From Methanobrevibacter sp. (lineage in GTDB: Archaea > Methanobacteriota > Methanobacteria > Methanobacteriales > Methanobacteriaceae), in NCBI RefSeq assembly GCF_030539875.1, contig NZ_JAUNXI010000001.1, forward strand, positions 62,001 to 126,000: a stretch of DNA of 64,000 nt. Reading direction: 5' to 3'. This document shows positions 1 through 8,129 of this stretch, one piece after another. The translations under genes and the position numbers were made by a program. Within the stretch, counting starts at the first letter, position 1; each line of letters starts with the position of its first letter. Below the pieces are notes generated by a model, which worked only from the letters and a program-made list of their open reading frames with translations, ran no database searches and had not been told where the DNA came from.

Positions 1-846
1 ACTCAGGCAGCAGGGCTTCTGGAATCAGACCATGGCGGGTCTATGGGTAAAGTTTTACATGTTGGAAAAGCAGCATTCAACGGTATTTTATCTGCAATGC
101 TTGCCAGAAATGGTTTTACAGGTAGCGGATCCATATTTGAAGGGGATGAAGGATTTTTAAAAGCAATGGTTTTTGATGATAGGAATCAGGATGATGATTT
201 CTCACTAGATGATGCATTAAAAAACATGGAAACAGTAAGAGTCCGTGACATTTACTTTAAAAAATACCCATTCTGCAGACATTTGCATTCCTCAATAGAT
301 ACTGCATTAAAACTTAAGGCAAGTATCGGGGATGAATATGACCACATTCAGAATGTAGCAGTTAAAACATATTCTGTTGCTGCACAGCATAATAATTTCC
401 ATCCTAAAAACCTGGAAGAATTAAAGCAAAGCCTTCCTTATGCTGTTGCTATTTCATTGGTTGTTGGGGAAATTAATGTTGATGTTATTAACCAGTTAAT
501 CAATTATGGTCTTTTAGAGAATTATTCCACCGTCGATACAGTAAACAGCATTAAGAATTTGGTAAACGGGATGGTCATATTATCAGATGATAAATTAGAT
601 GAACTGTATCCTGCAAAAAGACCATCAAATGTTATTATTAAATTGGATGACGAGTTTAGAAACGGTATTTTTCAAAACATCACATTTATTCCAAAAGGAG
701 ATTTTGAAAATCCGTTACAACTAAGGGAATTAATCGATAAATTCAAATCTCTCAACCCAAATTACAACGTTAAAAATTTAACAGTCATTGATTCTCTTGA
801 AGATTATTCTATGAAATTTGTTGTCCGTAAATTAAATGGTGGATAA
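1..846 (+). CDS. MmgE/PrpD family protein (5' partial)
   Basis: C-terminal part of an MmgE/PrpD-family dehydratase; the reading frame is open from base 1, so the start lies outside the window. The family contains 2-methylcitrate dehydratase and cis-aconitate decarboxylase, cytosolic enzymes acting on tricarboxylic acids. The visible part begins with the glycine-rich stretch around LLESDHGGSMGK and continues through GNGFTG-like text (ARNGFTGSGSIFEG), typical of the family middle, then the YPFCRHLHSSIDTAL segment. It is followed after one base by a U32-like gene, then a fumarase-type hydratase and a citryl-CoA lyase. That context suggests a role in a citrate-like acid pathway rather than a stand-alone PrpD. 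The substrate cannot be read from sequence. Confidence 0.8.
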   Translation, partial: TQAAGLLESDHGGSMGKVLHVGKAAFNGILSAMLARNGFTGSGSIFEGDEGFLKAMVFDDRNQDDDFSLDDALKNMETVRVRDIYFKKYPFCRHLHSSIDTALKLKASIGDEYDHIQNVAVKTYSVAAQHNNFHPKNLEELKQSLPYAVAISLVVGEINVDVINQLINYGLLENYSTVDTVNSIKNLVNGMVILSDDKLDELYPAKRPSNVIIKLDDEFRNGIFQNITFIPKGDFENPLQLRELIDKFKSLNPNYNVKNLTVIDSLEDYSMKFVVRKLNGG

Positions 847-847
847 T

Positions 848-1750
848 ATGGAAAATACAAAAAAATTCCTTAAAAAGATAGGCATAAATGATGTTTCAAA
901 GGATTATGTCTCTGATAAGCGTTTCGGTGATGGTGGACAGTATCGTTTTGAGGTTCCAGGTATCCAGTCTCCAAAAACAATGGATGCACTTTTAAAGGAA
1001 TCTGTTAAACAGGATATTTTTATCCATAGGGTCACTCAGACCAAAGGAATAATGATGCTGACTGATTCGGAAATTAAAGAAATGGTTAATCTGGCTAAGA
1101 ATTATGGTTGTGAGTTATTTTTGTCAGTAGGTCCAAGAGCAACTTACGATACTTCTGCAACTGTTCATACTCAAGAAGGAAGCAGAATAGGTTACCGCCT
1201 TAGAGGTTATGATAACTTAGTTTATGCAGTTGAAGATGTCAGGAGAGCCTGCAGGTTGGGAGTTCGCGGAATACTGCTTTATGATGAGGGATTGCTGTTT
1301 GTATTAAATCAAATGAGACAGAAAGGCGAAATGCCTGATAATGTTCATTTTAAATTGTCTGCTCATGCAGGTCATTGCAACCCTGCTTCTGCAAAACTGC
1401 TTGAATCCCAAGGTCTTGATTCATTGAATCCTGTAAGGGACCTGCAGATTCCAATGATTGGTGCAATCAGGGACGCTGTTGATATGGCTATTGACTTGCA
1501 TACTGAAAACCCCAAGTCTACAGGGGGATTTATAAGGCATTATGAAGTTCCCCAATTTATCAGAGTTGCATCTCCTGTTTACCTAAAAACAGGAGGATCC
1601 GTTGCATCAAACCATAACTGGGATACAACAGAAAAAGAAGCAATAGCTCGTATAAAGCAAGTTTCATTAGTAAAAAGGGTAATTGATGCATATTGTCCGG
1701 ATGCAGTTGTTTCTTCAAAAAAATCAGGAGATTTATCTATTCCTGTGTGA
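848..1750 (+). CDS. U32-peptidase-like TIM-barrel protein, function unknown
   Basis: 300-residue soluble protein resembling proteins annotated as U32 family peptidase, but much shorter than true U32 collagenase-like enzymes. It shows a barrel-like alternation of strands and helices, with conserved-looking blocks VPGIQSPKTMDALLKE, LFLSVGPRATYDTSAT, GYRLRGYDNLVYAVEDV and FIRVASPVYLKTGG. No signal peptide or membrane segment is seen. I place the start at 848, where a GGTGG sits just upstream; an in-frame ATG at 836 overlaps the previous gene. The gene lies between PrpD and fumarase-type genes with 1- and 4-base gaps, so it is almost surely cotranscribed. An enzymatic role on a small acid is as likely as proteolysis; no catalytic residue can be assigned. 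Confidence 0.7.
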   Translation: MENTKKFLKKIGINDVSKDYVSDKRFGDGGQYRFEVPGIQSPKTMDALLKESVKQDIFIHRVTQTKGIMMLTDSEIKEMVNLAKNYGCELFLSVGPRATYDTSATVHTQEGSRIGYRLRGYDNLVYAVEDVRRACRLGVRGILLYDEGLLFVLNQMRQKGEMPDNVHFKLSAHAGHCNPASAKLLESQGLDSLNPVRDLQIPMIGAIRDAVDMAIDLHTENPKSTGGFIRHYEVPQFIRVASPVYLKTGGSVASNHNWDTTEKEAIARIKQVSLVKRVIDAYCPDAVVSSKKSGDLSIPV

Positions 1751-1754
1751 TTTT

Positions 1755-2627
1755 ATGGATATTTTAGAAGATATTTCAAAAACAATCATTGATGCATCAA
1801 CCTCTATTTCCAAAGACAAATTCGATGCATTAAAAAGAGCTATCGATATTGAAGATAATGAAAATGCCAAATGGGTATTAAAACAAGTTTTAGAAAATTA
1901 TGGGGTGGCTCAAAAGACTAAATTTCCTCTGTGTGATGATACGGGCATTCCTCATGTGATTATTGAAATTGGTGAGAAAAGGGAAATTTCAGGAGATTTG
2001 TTAAATCAGATTCATAAAGGAATTGAAATAGGTTTGAATAATCTTCCTGCAAGGCCGATGGCTGTTAAGGGTAATGAATCTGAGAGAATCGAGCAAAGTA
2101 AAGGTTTATTTGAAAAACCGGGAATGCTTCGCCCTGCATCTGTTTTAATCGATAATGTTAATGATGAATCCACATATGCCAGGAACATAACTTCCGATAC
2201 ATTGAATATTCATTTTCTGCTTCAAGGGGGAGGTCCTGAAATAAGGGCAAAAACATTTAGGGTCTATCATAAGAGGTCTTTTGAAAATGTGGTTGATACT
2301 GTATGCGGATGGTTGGAGGAATCATTAAAAATGTTGGGATGCACTCCATCAATTCCTTCAATTGGTATTGGGCGAACTCATTTTGAAGCTGCTTCTCTTC
2401 TTTTAAAATCAACTGCTTATGGAAACTTGGATAATCAAAACGAATACGAACAGCTAATTGCTGATAGATTAAATCAGACAGGAATTGGCCCTATGGGTTT
2501 TGGTGGTAAAACTACGGTTCTGGGATCCTATTTGAATATTGGAAATCAAAGGGCCAGTGGTGTTAGAATAGTTTCAGTCAGGCCGTCATGTTTTGTCGAA
2601 CCTCGTGTTGCAACATTAAAATTGTAA
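1755..2627 (+). CDS. class I fumarate hydratase (fumarase/TtdA) alpha-subunit family
   Basis: 290 residues matching the alpha (N-terminal) domain of iron-sulfur class I fumarases and tartrate dehydratases. Visible family motifs are FPLCDDTGIPHV (usual form C-Q-D-T-G), LLQGGGPEIRAKTF (usual form GGGSEN) and LGCTPSIPSIGIG, which supply cluster cysteines and substrate contacts. The start at 1755 lies 4 bases after the upstream stop; a longer frame opening at 1683 is rejected because it overlaps the upstream gene and adds unrelated residues. No beta subunit is found nearby, although class I two-subunit enzymes need one; it may lie outside the window. The motif changes (CDDTG, GGGPE) leave open that the true substrate is not fumarate. 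Known role of the family: reversible hydration of fumarate or related acids. Confidence 0.75.
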   Translation: MDILEDISKTIIDASTSISKDKFDALKRAIDIEDNENAKWVLKQVLENYGVAQKTKFPLCDDTGIPHVIIEIGEKREISGDLLNQIHKGIEIGLNNLPARPMAVKGNESERIEQSKGLFEKPGMLRPASVLIDNVNDESTYARNITSDTLNIHFLLQGGGPEIRAKTFRVYHKRSFENVVDTVCGWLEESLKMLGCTPSIPSIGIGRTHFEAASLLLKSTAYGNLDNQNEYEQLIADRLNQTGIGPMGFGGKTTVLGSYLNIGNQRASGVRIVSVRPSCFVEPRVATLKL

Positions 2628-2686
2628 ATCTTTATATTATAAATTTAATATAAATTATTTTTAATTAATAAAAAGGGTACTAGAAA

Positions 2687-3487
2687 ATGCAGGAAAATAA
2701 TTTTAAAGTTAATAATCATTCTTTAAAAACAGCCATTTCAAATGTTGAAAAAGATAAAATTGTCACTAGAGGATATAATCAACGGGATTTAATTGAAAAG
2801 ATTAGATATAGTGATATGGTTTTTTTACTTTTAAAGGGAAGATTGCCTTCTGTTCTTGAAGGAAAAATCTTTAATCATGTTCTTGTTTCATTTTGCGACC
2901 ATGGAGTAACGCCGCCCAGCACTCAAGCAGCCCGCATAGTCTCTTCTGCAGGTTCACCAATGAATTCTGCAGTGGCAGGTGCATTGCTGTCTTTCGGACA
3001 TAAACATGCCGGAGCTATTGAAAAGACAATGGAGCTATACCAATCAAAAATTAATTCAGCACGAATTGCTGAAGATTCAGATATTAGCAACAAGCAAATA
3101 GCTGCTTTGGCTATTGAAATATATAATGAATATATTCTCTGGGATAAAAAAATACCAGGTTTCGGCCATAGGTATCATGATGTTGATCCCCGAGCAGATA
3201 AGCTAATGGAACTTGTTATAAAAAAGGGATTTATAGGCAATCATATTAAACTGGCGCTGGCCGTTGAGGATTTGGTTTTCCAAAAAAAACAGATCAGACT
3301 TAATGTGGATGGTGCAAATGCAGCCATATTATCTGATTTGGGATTTTCCCCTGATTTGGGTCTGGGAGTATTCATAATTGGCAGAATTCCCGGAATCATT
3401 GCACATATTCATGAAGAGCAAATGGATGAAGACGAATTTAGAAAATTTTGCGACCTTGATGATGTAATTTATCAAAGGAGAGGATAA
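2687..3487 (+). CDS. citrate synthase-family protein, probable citryl-CoA lyase
   Basis: 266 residues, about two-thirds of a normal citrate synthase, as in the short citryl-CoA lyase-type members. The clearest motif is KIPGFGHRYHDVDPRAD, the citrate synthase block carrying the catalytic His and the citrate-binding Arg/Asp; CDHGVTPPSTQAARIVSSAG and GALLSFGHKHAGAIEKT match the acetyl-CoA/oxaloacetate-binding helices. The family condenses or cleaves acetyl-CoA with a 2-oxo acid. A TATA-like stretch at about 2631-2641 suggests that the gene may also have its own promoter. The next gene starts one base after the stop. Lyase versus synthase direction cannot be decided from sequence. Confidence 0.8.
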   Translation: MQENNFKVNNHSLKTAISNVEKDKIVTRGYNQRDLIEKIRYSDMVFLLLKGRLPSVLEGKIFNHVLVSFCDHGVTPPSTQAARIVSSAGSPMNSAVAGALLSFGHKHAGAIEKTMELYQSKINSARIAEDSDISNKQIAALAIEIYNEYILWDKKIPGFGHRYHDVDPRADKLMELVIKKGFIGNHIKLALAVEDLVFQKKQIRLNVDGANAAILSDLGFSPDLGLGVFIIGRIPGIIAHIHEEQMDEDEFRKFCDLDDVIYQRRG

Positions 3488-3488
3488 G

Positions 3489-3998
3489 ATGGAGTTTATT
3501 GATGTAATCAATGAAAGGTATAGTGTTAGAGGATATCTTGATAAAGAAGTTGAAAAGGAAAAACTTGAATATGTTTTAAAAGCGGCGACAATAGCTCCGA
3601 CAGGAGTTAATGCACAGCCATTTAAAGTTTTTGTAATTGATACTGAAAAATACAGGGAAGAGCTGTCTGAAATTTATGCTGCAAAATGGTTTGTTGAAGC
3701 GCCTTATGTGTTGTGCGTTGTGGCATTAAGGGACAAGGCATGGGTAAGGCCGTGGGACTCTAAAAATATTGCAGATATTGATGCAACAATTGTAATGGAC
3801 CATATTATTTTGGCGGCCACCGATGTGGGTCTTGGAACTTGTTACATTGGAGCATTTAAGAAAAATAAAGCGCACAGATTCTTAAATTTAGATGAAAACG
3901 AAGAACCTGTTTTATTCACGCCTCTTGGATATGGCAACGCTGAGCCTCGTGAAACTCCGAGAAAAGAATTAGATGAATTTGTAGTATACGTGGATTAA
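3489..3998 (+). CDS. nitroreductase family protein
   Basis: 169-residue FMN-binding nitroreductase-type protein, short but complete. The N-terminal RYSVRGYLDKEVEKEKLE and APTGVNAQPFKVFV segments are the typical FMN-contact region; the C-terminal GLGTCYIGAFKK and PLGYGNAEP blocks are also family hallmarks. Such enzymes use NAD(P)H and FMN to reduce small molecules and usually form dimers in the cytosol. The start codon follows the citryl-CoA lyase stop by one base, with GGAG inside the end of that gene as ribosome binding site, so it is cotranscribed. The substrate is unknown; a second, more distant family member occurs at 29096. Confidence 0.85.
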   Translation: MEFIDVINERYSVRGYLDKEVEKEKLEYVLKAATIAPTGVNAQPFKVFVIDTEKYREELSEIYAAKWFVEAPYVLCVVALRDKAWVRPWDSKNIADIDATIVMDHIILAATDVGLGTCYIGAFKKNKAHRFLNLDENEEPVLFTPLGYGNAEPRETPRKELDEFVVYVD

Positions 3999-3999
3999 A

Positions 4000-4338
4000 A
4001 TGAAGTTTTATATTCTATCGGCAGACAATCCAAAAGAAATGGATAAAATATTTGAGGAATTGGCTTTAAAAAAATTTAAATCTATTCAGAATGACGAGGA
4101 TTATATCTTAATGCGTAAAAGAAGATACGGCAATATTTTAATTCAGGTTGTTTGTTTAATACTGGCTTTGCAGGTCAGCGTTATATTTTTAGCAATCAAT
4201 GTGGCCTATTTTACTTATTCATATCTGTGGGCTTCACCACATGTGCTGATTACAACTCAAAAAGTAGATGATGAAGGAAACCCTTTGGAATTTAGCCAAA
4301 TGGATGATGTGTTAAATCAGGCTAATGCTATTCTATAA
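4000..4338 (+). CDS. small single-pass membrane protein, unknown
   Basis: 112 residues with a hydrophilic N-terminus of about 45 residues, a hydrophobic stretch at about residues 48-76 (ILIQVVCLILALQVSVIFLA and beyond) and a polar tail. It starts one base after the nitroreductase stop, which suggests cotranscription. I recognise no family. The 3' end overlaps a convergent gene by 11 bases. Confidence 0.55.
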   Translation: MKFYILSADNPKEMDKIFEELALKKFKSIQNDEDYILMRKRRYGNILIQVVCLILALQVSVIFLAINVAYFTYSYLWASPHVLITTQKVDDEGNPLEFSQMDDVLNQANAIL

Positions 4339-4657
4339 TTTCATCTACGCTGTATTCCTCTATTTTTCTAATAACTAAAGGATTTAGTGCATGAACGTAT
4401 TCTGATTCTTCACCTATTTTCGCATCAGCGAATACTTTATCTGCATCAGGCTCACTAAATAACGAGACAATATCTAAAATAAATTCGTCATATTCCCTTT
4501 GAATATTCTCATCACTAAAAGCTAATTTCGGCAGTTGGCTTGTCCAAAGGTCCTCTCCAGGTGAAAATTTTTTATCACAGATTTTCCCGTCTTTTATTTC
4601 ACTATCTAAAATTAATGAAAAATTATTATTTAATATTATCCAAACAGCTCTTTCCAT
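4328..4657 (-). CDS. hypothetical protein, acidic
   Basis: 109-residue soluble acidic protein without recognised motif; it ends ...VIRKIEEYSVDEIIE. It is convergent with the previous gene (11-base overlap) and divergent from the 4722 gene, with 64 bases between. Codon use and the absence of a competing frame make it a plausible real gene, but no function can be assigned. Confidence 0.5.
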   Translation of the reverse strand: MERAVWIILNNNFSLILDSEIKDGKICDKKFSPGEDLWTSQLPKLAFSDENIQREYDEFILDIVSLFSEPDADKVFADAKIGEESEYVHALNPLVIRKIEEYSVDEIIE

Positions 4658-4721
4658 GTATACTACTTTAATATAAAATCATATAAATATTATGAAAGTA
4701 AAATAAGAATCTAGTGTTATT

Positions 4722-5072
4722 ATGGCAAATGTTAAAATGTTTAAAATATTAGGAGTACTGCTGGCTGTAATGTTGATGGCATGGGCGATTTACCCATTTT
4801 TAAAACACCAACCGGTAACTACCGAAGTTATTGCCACTGCTATTATATTAATTTTAATAGCAGTTGCATATTTGGTTATAATGTATAATCCGAGCTGGAC
4901 TAAAGCGGTTTTCTTTTTCGAAGGTGTTATTATTGGTGTAAGCGGATATGCATTATTGGATTTTCCATACAGTCTGGAATTTGCTATTGTTGGTTTAATC
5001 ATAATCATAATAGCTATTCTTGCTTATTTAATGAAATTGCCTCCTAGTGTCCTAAAATGGTTTTATAGATAA
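4722..5072 (+). CDS. polytopic membrane protein, unknown
   Basis: 116 residues forming about four closely spaced hydrophobic helices with very short loops (roughly residues 8-26, 33-54, 62-80 and 84-106). No catalytic or transport motif is seen. It stands alone between a divergent gene and the ATP synthase operon and is followed by a T-rich stretch (5073-5105) that could terminate transcription. Confidence 0.55.
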   Translation: MANVKMFKILGVLLAVMLMAWAIYPFLKHQPVTTEVIATAIILILIAVAYLVIMYNPSWTKAVFFFEGVIIGVSGYALLDFPYSLEFAIVGLIIIIIAILAYLMKLPPSVLKWFYR

Positions 5073-5190
5073 GTTTTTTATCTTTTATTCTTTTTTTTCT
5101 CATTTGTTTAAATATAAATATTAAAATTTAAATGCTCTTTTTTTATTTATTTTCAATTCTAGCTATTTTTACAATATTGAATAGTAAAAG

Positions 5191-5200
5191 ATATATATAT
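5191..5200 (+). promoter_or_regulatory. putative TATA box of the ATP synthase operon
   Basis: An A-rich element followed by an alternating TA run lies 36-45 bases upstream of the first ATP synthase gene. Archaeal transcription normally starts about 25 bases downstream of the TATA centre, which would give a leader of roughly 15 bases carrying the GGTGATT ribosome binding site at 5226-5232. In such AT-rich DNA the call is tentative. Confidence 0.45.
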
Positions 5201-5236
5201 TACACGATAAAAATAGATACACCATGGTGATTAATT

Positions 5237-5551
5237 ATGGCAGAGATATCAGACGCAATCGCAATGATAAAAAAAGCTGAATCTGATGCTGAACAAATTA
5301 TTGTCGATTCTGAAGCTAAATCTAAAGATTTAATTGCAGAATCAAATGCAGCAGCTGAGAAATTAATTTCAGAAGCTAAAATTGCAGCAGAAGAAGAAGC
5401 TCAAAAAACTGTTTTTGATGCAGAAGATAAAGCTAAAAAAGAAGCACTTGATATTGCTGAGCAGTCTAATGTTGATATTAAATCAATAAAAGACAAGGCT
5501 GTTGGTAATGTTGATGAAGCTGCTTCCATTATTGTCAAAAATATATTGTAG
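5237..5551 (+). CDS. ahaH: A-type ATP synthase subunit H (peripheral stalk)
   Basis: 104 residues, almost wholly a charged Ala/Glu/Lys-rich coiled coil, the expected form of subunit H, which pairs with subunit E to form the peripheral stalks linking A1 to AO. First gene of the HIKECFABD operon; GGTGATT precedes the ATG. The adjacent subunit I gene begins 11 bases downstream. Identification rests on operon position plus coiled-coil character. Confidence 0.9.
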   Translation: MAEISDAIAMIKKAESDAEQIIVDSEAKSKDLIAESNAAAEKLISEAKIAAEEEAQKTVFDAEDKAKKEALDIAEQSNVDIKSIKDKAVGNVDEAASIIVKNIL

Positions 5552-5562
5552 TGTGAGTTTAT

Positions 5563-7566
5563 ATGTTCAAGACAGCTAGAATGCGTAAAATTAGAATTGT
5601 TACACTGGATAAGTATGTAGCTCCTACAGTGGACGCTCTCCACGAGTCTGGGCTTATACAGGTCAGTGATATTTCTGAAAGCATTCAGCAAGATCCTGAA
5701 TTGGCGGAATTAGTAATTCCTTCAAAAGCTACTCCTTACACTGGCAAATTATCTTCACTTCTTATGAAAACAAACGGTATATCTGAATTATTAGGAAATT
5801 CTTTATCAGAAGGCCATGGGTTAAAAGACACTTTAATGTCTTTTATTAGTCCAGATTTACCTGTTCCAAAAGAAGTTGGAAAATTAGATACTCCTGCTTT
5901 TATTGAAAAAGCTGAAGATATTTTAGCACAGGTTGAAAGTAAAACTAGCGTTATTGAAGGCAAATTAGCCGCACTCGACACTGAAACAAGTGAACTAATG
6001 TCTAATAAAAGTTTGGCTAAACGTTTATCTAATTTTGACATGGATTTAGCTCTTTTAAAAGATTCAAAGTACACTTCTACTACTGTTGGAAGGATTAATG
6101 CTGAATCTACTTCAGAAATCAAAAATAAATTAAGTAACTTGACTGATGAATTTGATGTATTTACTGTTCCTATGGATGATGATGACGGCGTTATTATCGT
6201 TATAGTGACCTTAAAAGAATTTAGTGATGATGTTTATTCAACACTTCGTAAGTTTGACTTTGAGAAAATTGAAATAGGTGATGTTGAAGGTACTCCGCAG
6301 CAGATTATTTCAAAAGCCGACTCAAGATTATTAACTATTGAATCAGAACGTACTGCTGTTAAATCAGAATTAAAAGCAGTAGCTGAGCAATGGGATGATG
6401 AAATCTTAGCTCTCAAAGAACAATTAGAAAATGAAAAAGAAAAAAATGAAATTCTTTCTTCTTTTGTTCAAACTAAGGATGCTTATGTTCTTGAAGCATG
6501 GGTGCCTGTAAAAGACTCTGATAAAGTTGAACAATTAGTTGAAAAAAGTTCTGATGGACATTGTGCCTTTGAAACTATTGAAATTGAAGGTACTGATGAT
6601 GAAAATGTTCCTATTTTACAACAAAATGGATGGTATTCAAAACCTTTCGAATTCCTTGTAGATATGTACTCACCTCTACGTTACAACGAAATTGATCCAA
6701 CATTATTTGTTGCAATCTCATTCCCATTCTTCTTCGGTTTCTGTTTAACCGATGCATTTTATGGATTGTTCGTATCTTTAATTGGTGTAGTATTAGTAAG
6801 GGGAATAGGTAAAATCAAAGAATCCATGCGCTCATTTGGTTGGATTTTAATCTGGTCAGGTCTGTGGGCTGTTATTTTGGGTTTGCTGACTAATGGTTTT
6901 ATCGGGGACTTCCCGGAAAGGATTGCAGGATTCCGTTTGCCGACCGTATTTGCTCCAGTTGAAGCATTTGTACATCCGGATACTATTTTATTAATAGCTA
7001 TCGCTGTTGGTATTGTATACACTAACCTTGGTTTTATTGTTGGTGCTATTGACAACATAAGGTACGGTAATGTAAAAGAAGCTATCGGATCTCAAATCTG
7101 TTGGTTTGTTTTCGAAGCAGGTATTATCTTCATCGCTTTAGGTTTCCTTGTGCCTGCTATAGGCATGATTGGAATGATTTTAGGCGGAATTTTAATTCTT
7201 GTAACTATTGGAATGTTAGTTTGGGCTAACGGTGCATATGGTGTAATGGATATTTTCGGTTACATGGGAGATATTTTATCCTATGCTCGTCTTTTAGCAT
7301 TATGTTTAGCTACTGGTGGTATTGCTATGACTGTAAACATCTTAGCTGAAATGTTAAATAATATGGTTCCATATGCAGGTGTTGTTCTTGCAATACTTAT
7401 ATTCATATTCGGTCATATCGCAAACTTCGCTTTCCAAGTATTAGGTGCATTTATTAACTCTTTACGTCTTAACTATGTTGAATTTTTCTCACAATTCTTC
7501 ATGAGTGGTAAAGCTAAGTTCGAAGCTTTCAAAGCAAATAGAACATTTACAAAAATTAAAAATTAG
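5563..7566 (+). CDS. ahaI: A-type ATP synthase subunit I (membrane subunit a homologue)
   Basis: 667 residues: a cytosolic N-terminal half of about 355 residues with long coiled-coil regions, then about seven to eight membrane helices from residue 370 on. The helix containing SYARLLALCLATGG carries the conserved arginine (about residue 576) needed for ion translocation against the proteolipid ring. The length is normal for archaeal subunit I. It lies between the H and K genes; a 64-base gap with its own GGTGAA ribosome binding site separates it from K. Confidence 0.95.
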   Translation: MFKTARMRKIRIVTLDKYVAPTVDALHESGLIQVSDISESIQQDPELAELVIPSKATPYTGKLSSLLMKTNGISELLGNSLSEGHGLKDTLMSFISPDLPVPKEVGKLDTPAFIEKAEDILAQVESKTSVIEGKLAALDTETSELMSNKSLAKRLSNFDMDLALLKDSKYTSTTVGRINAESTSEIKNKLSNLTDEFDVFTVPMDDDDGVIIVIVTLKEFSDDVYSTLRKFDFEKIEIGDVEGTPQQIISKADSRLLTIESERTAVKSELKAVAEQWDDEILALKEQLENEKEKNEILSSFVQTKDAYVLEAWVPVKDSDKVEQLVEKSSDGHCAFETIEIEGTDDENVPILQQNGWYSKPFEFLVDMYSPLRYNEIDPTLFVAISFPFFFGFCLTDAFYGLFVSLIGVVLVRGIGKIKESMRSFGWILIWSGLWAVILGLLTNGFIGDFPERIAGFRLPTVFAPVEAFVHPDTILLIAIAVGIVYTNLGFIVGAIDNIRYGNVKEAIGSQICWFVFEAGIIFIALGFLVPAIGMIGMILGGILILVTIGMLVWANGAYGVMDIFGYMGDILSYARLLALCLATGGIAMTVNILAEMLNNMVPYAGVVLAILIFIFGHIANFAFQVLGAFINSLRLNYVEFFSQFFMSGKAKFEAFKANRTFTKIKN

Positions 7567-7630
7567 AAATTTTTCATTTATATCTTAAATTAAAATTAAA
7601 AATCAATATTATTTCAAAGGTGAATTAAAT

Positions 7631-8116
7631 ATGGTAGAAATTGCTTTAGGTACTGCTTTAGCAGCTATTGGTGCTGGAGTAGCAATTGGATTTGCCGGTT
7701 TAGGTTCCGGTTTAGGGCAAGGTATGGCAGCTGCTGGTTCTGTAGGTGCTGTTGCAGAAGACAATGACATGTTTGCAAGAGGTATTATTTTCTCCGCATT
7801 ACCAGAAACTCAGGCTATTTACGGGTTCTTGGTTGCGATCTTATTATTAGTATTCTCAGGATTATTAGGTGGCGGACAAGGATTACCTACTGAAGCAGGT
7901 ATTGTAGCTATCGGTGTAGGTGCATCCATTGGTTTTGCTGGTTTAGGTTCCGGTATGGGACAAGGTATTGCTGCAGCATCATCTGTTGGAGCTATCGTAG
8001 AAGACAATGATATGTTTGCTCGTGGTATTATTTTCTCTGCATTACCAGAGACACAAGCTATTTACGGTTTCTTGATTGCTATTTTACTTATGGTATTCGG
8101 TGGAATCTTAGGTTAA
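7631..8116 (+). CDS. ahaK: A-type ATP synthase proteolipid subunit K (two hairpins)
   Basis: 161 residues forming four membrane helices as two near-identical hairpins (residues 1-80 and 81-161), a gene-internal duplication of the classic c subunit. Both hairpins keep the ion-carrying glutamate in the motif LPETQAIYGF (E59 and E140). Each also has a helix-1 glutamine (Q30 and Q111), a following threonine (T60/T141) and a tyrosine (Y64/Y145). This pattern matches known sodium-binding rotor rings, so sodium is the likely coupling ion. Forms the AO rotor ring. Confidence 0.95.
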   Translation: MVEIALGTALAAIGAGVAIGFAGLGSGLGQGMAAAGSVGAVAEDNDMFARGIIFSALPETQAIYGFLVAILLLVFSGLLGGGQGLPTEAGIVAIGVGASIGFAGLGSGMGQGIAAASSVGAIVEDNDMFARGIIFSALPETQAIYGFLIAILLMVFGGILG

Positions 8117-8129
8117 GGAGGCAATTTAT

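Noticed and set aside
1683-1754. Upstream in-frame extension of the fumarase-type gene
   Set aside because: Overlaps the U32-like coding sequence by 68 bases and encodes no family residues; the ATG at 1755 fits the family start.
5736-6122. 128-codon antisense frame inside subunit I (minus strand)
   Set aside because: Fully inside a well-conserved ATP synthase gene; Ser/Leu-rich composition is typical of a complement-strand shadow.
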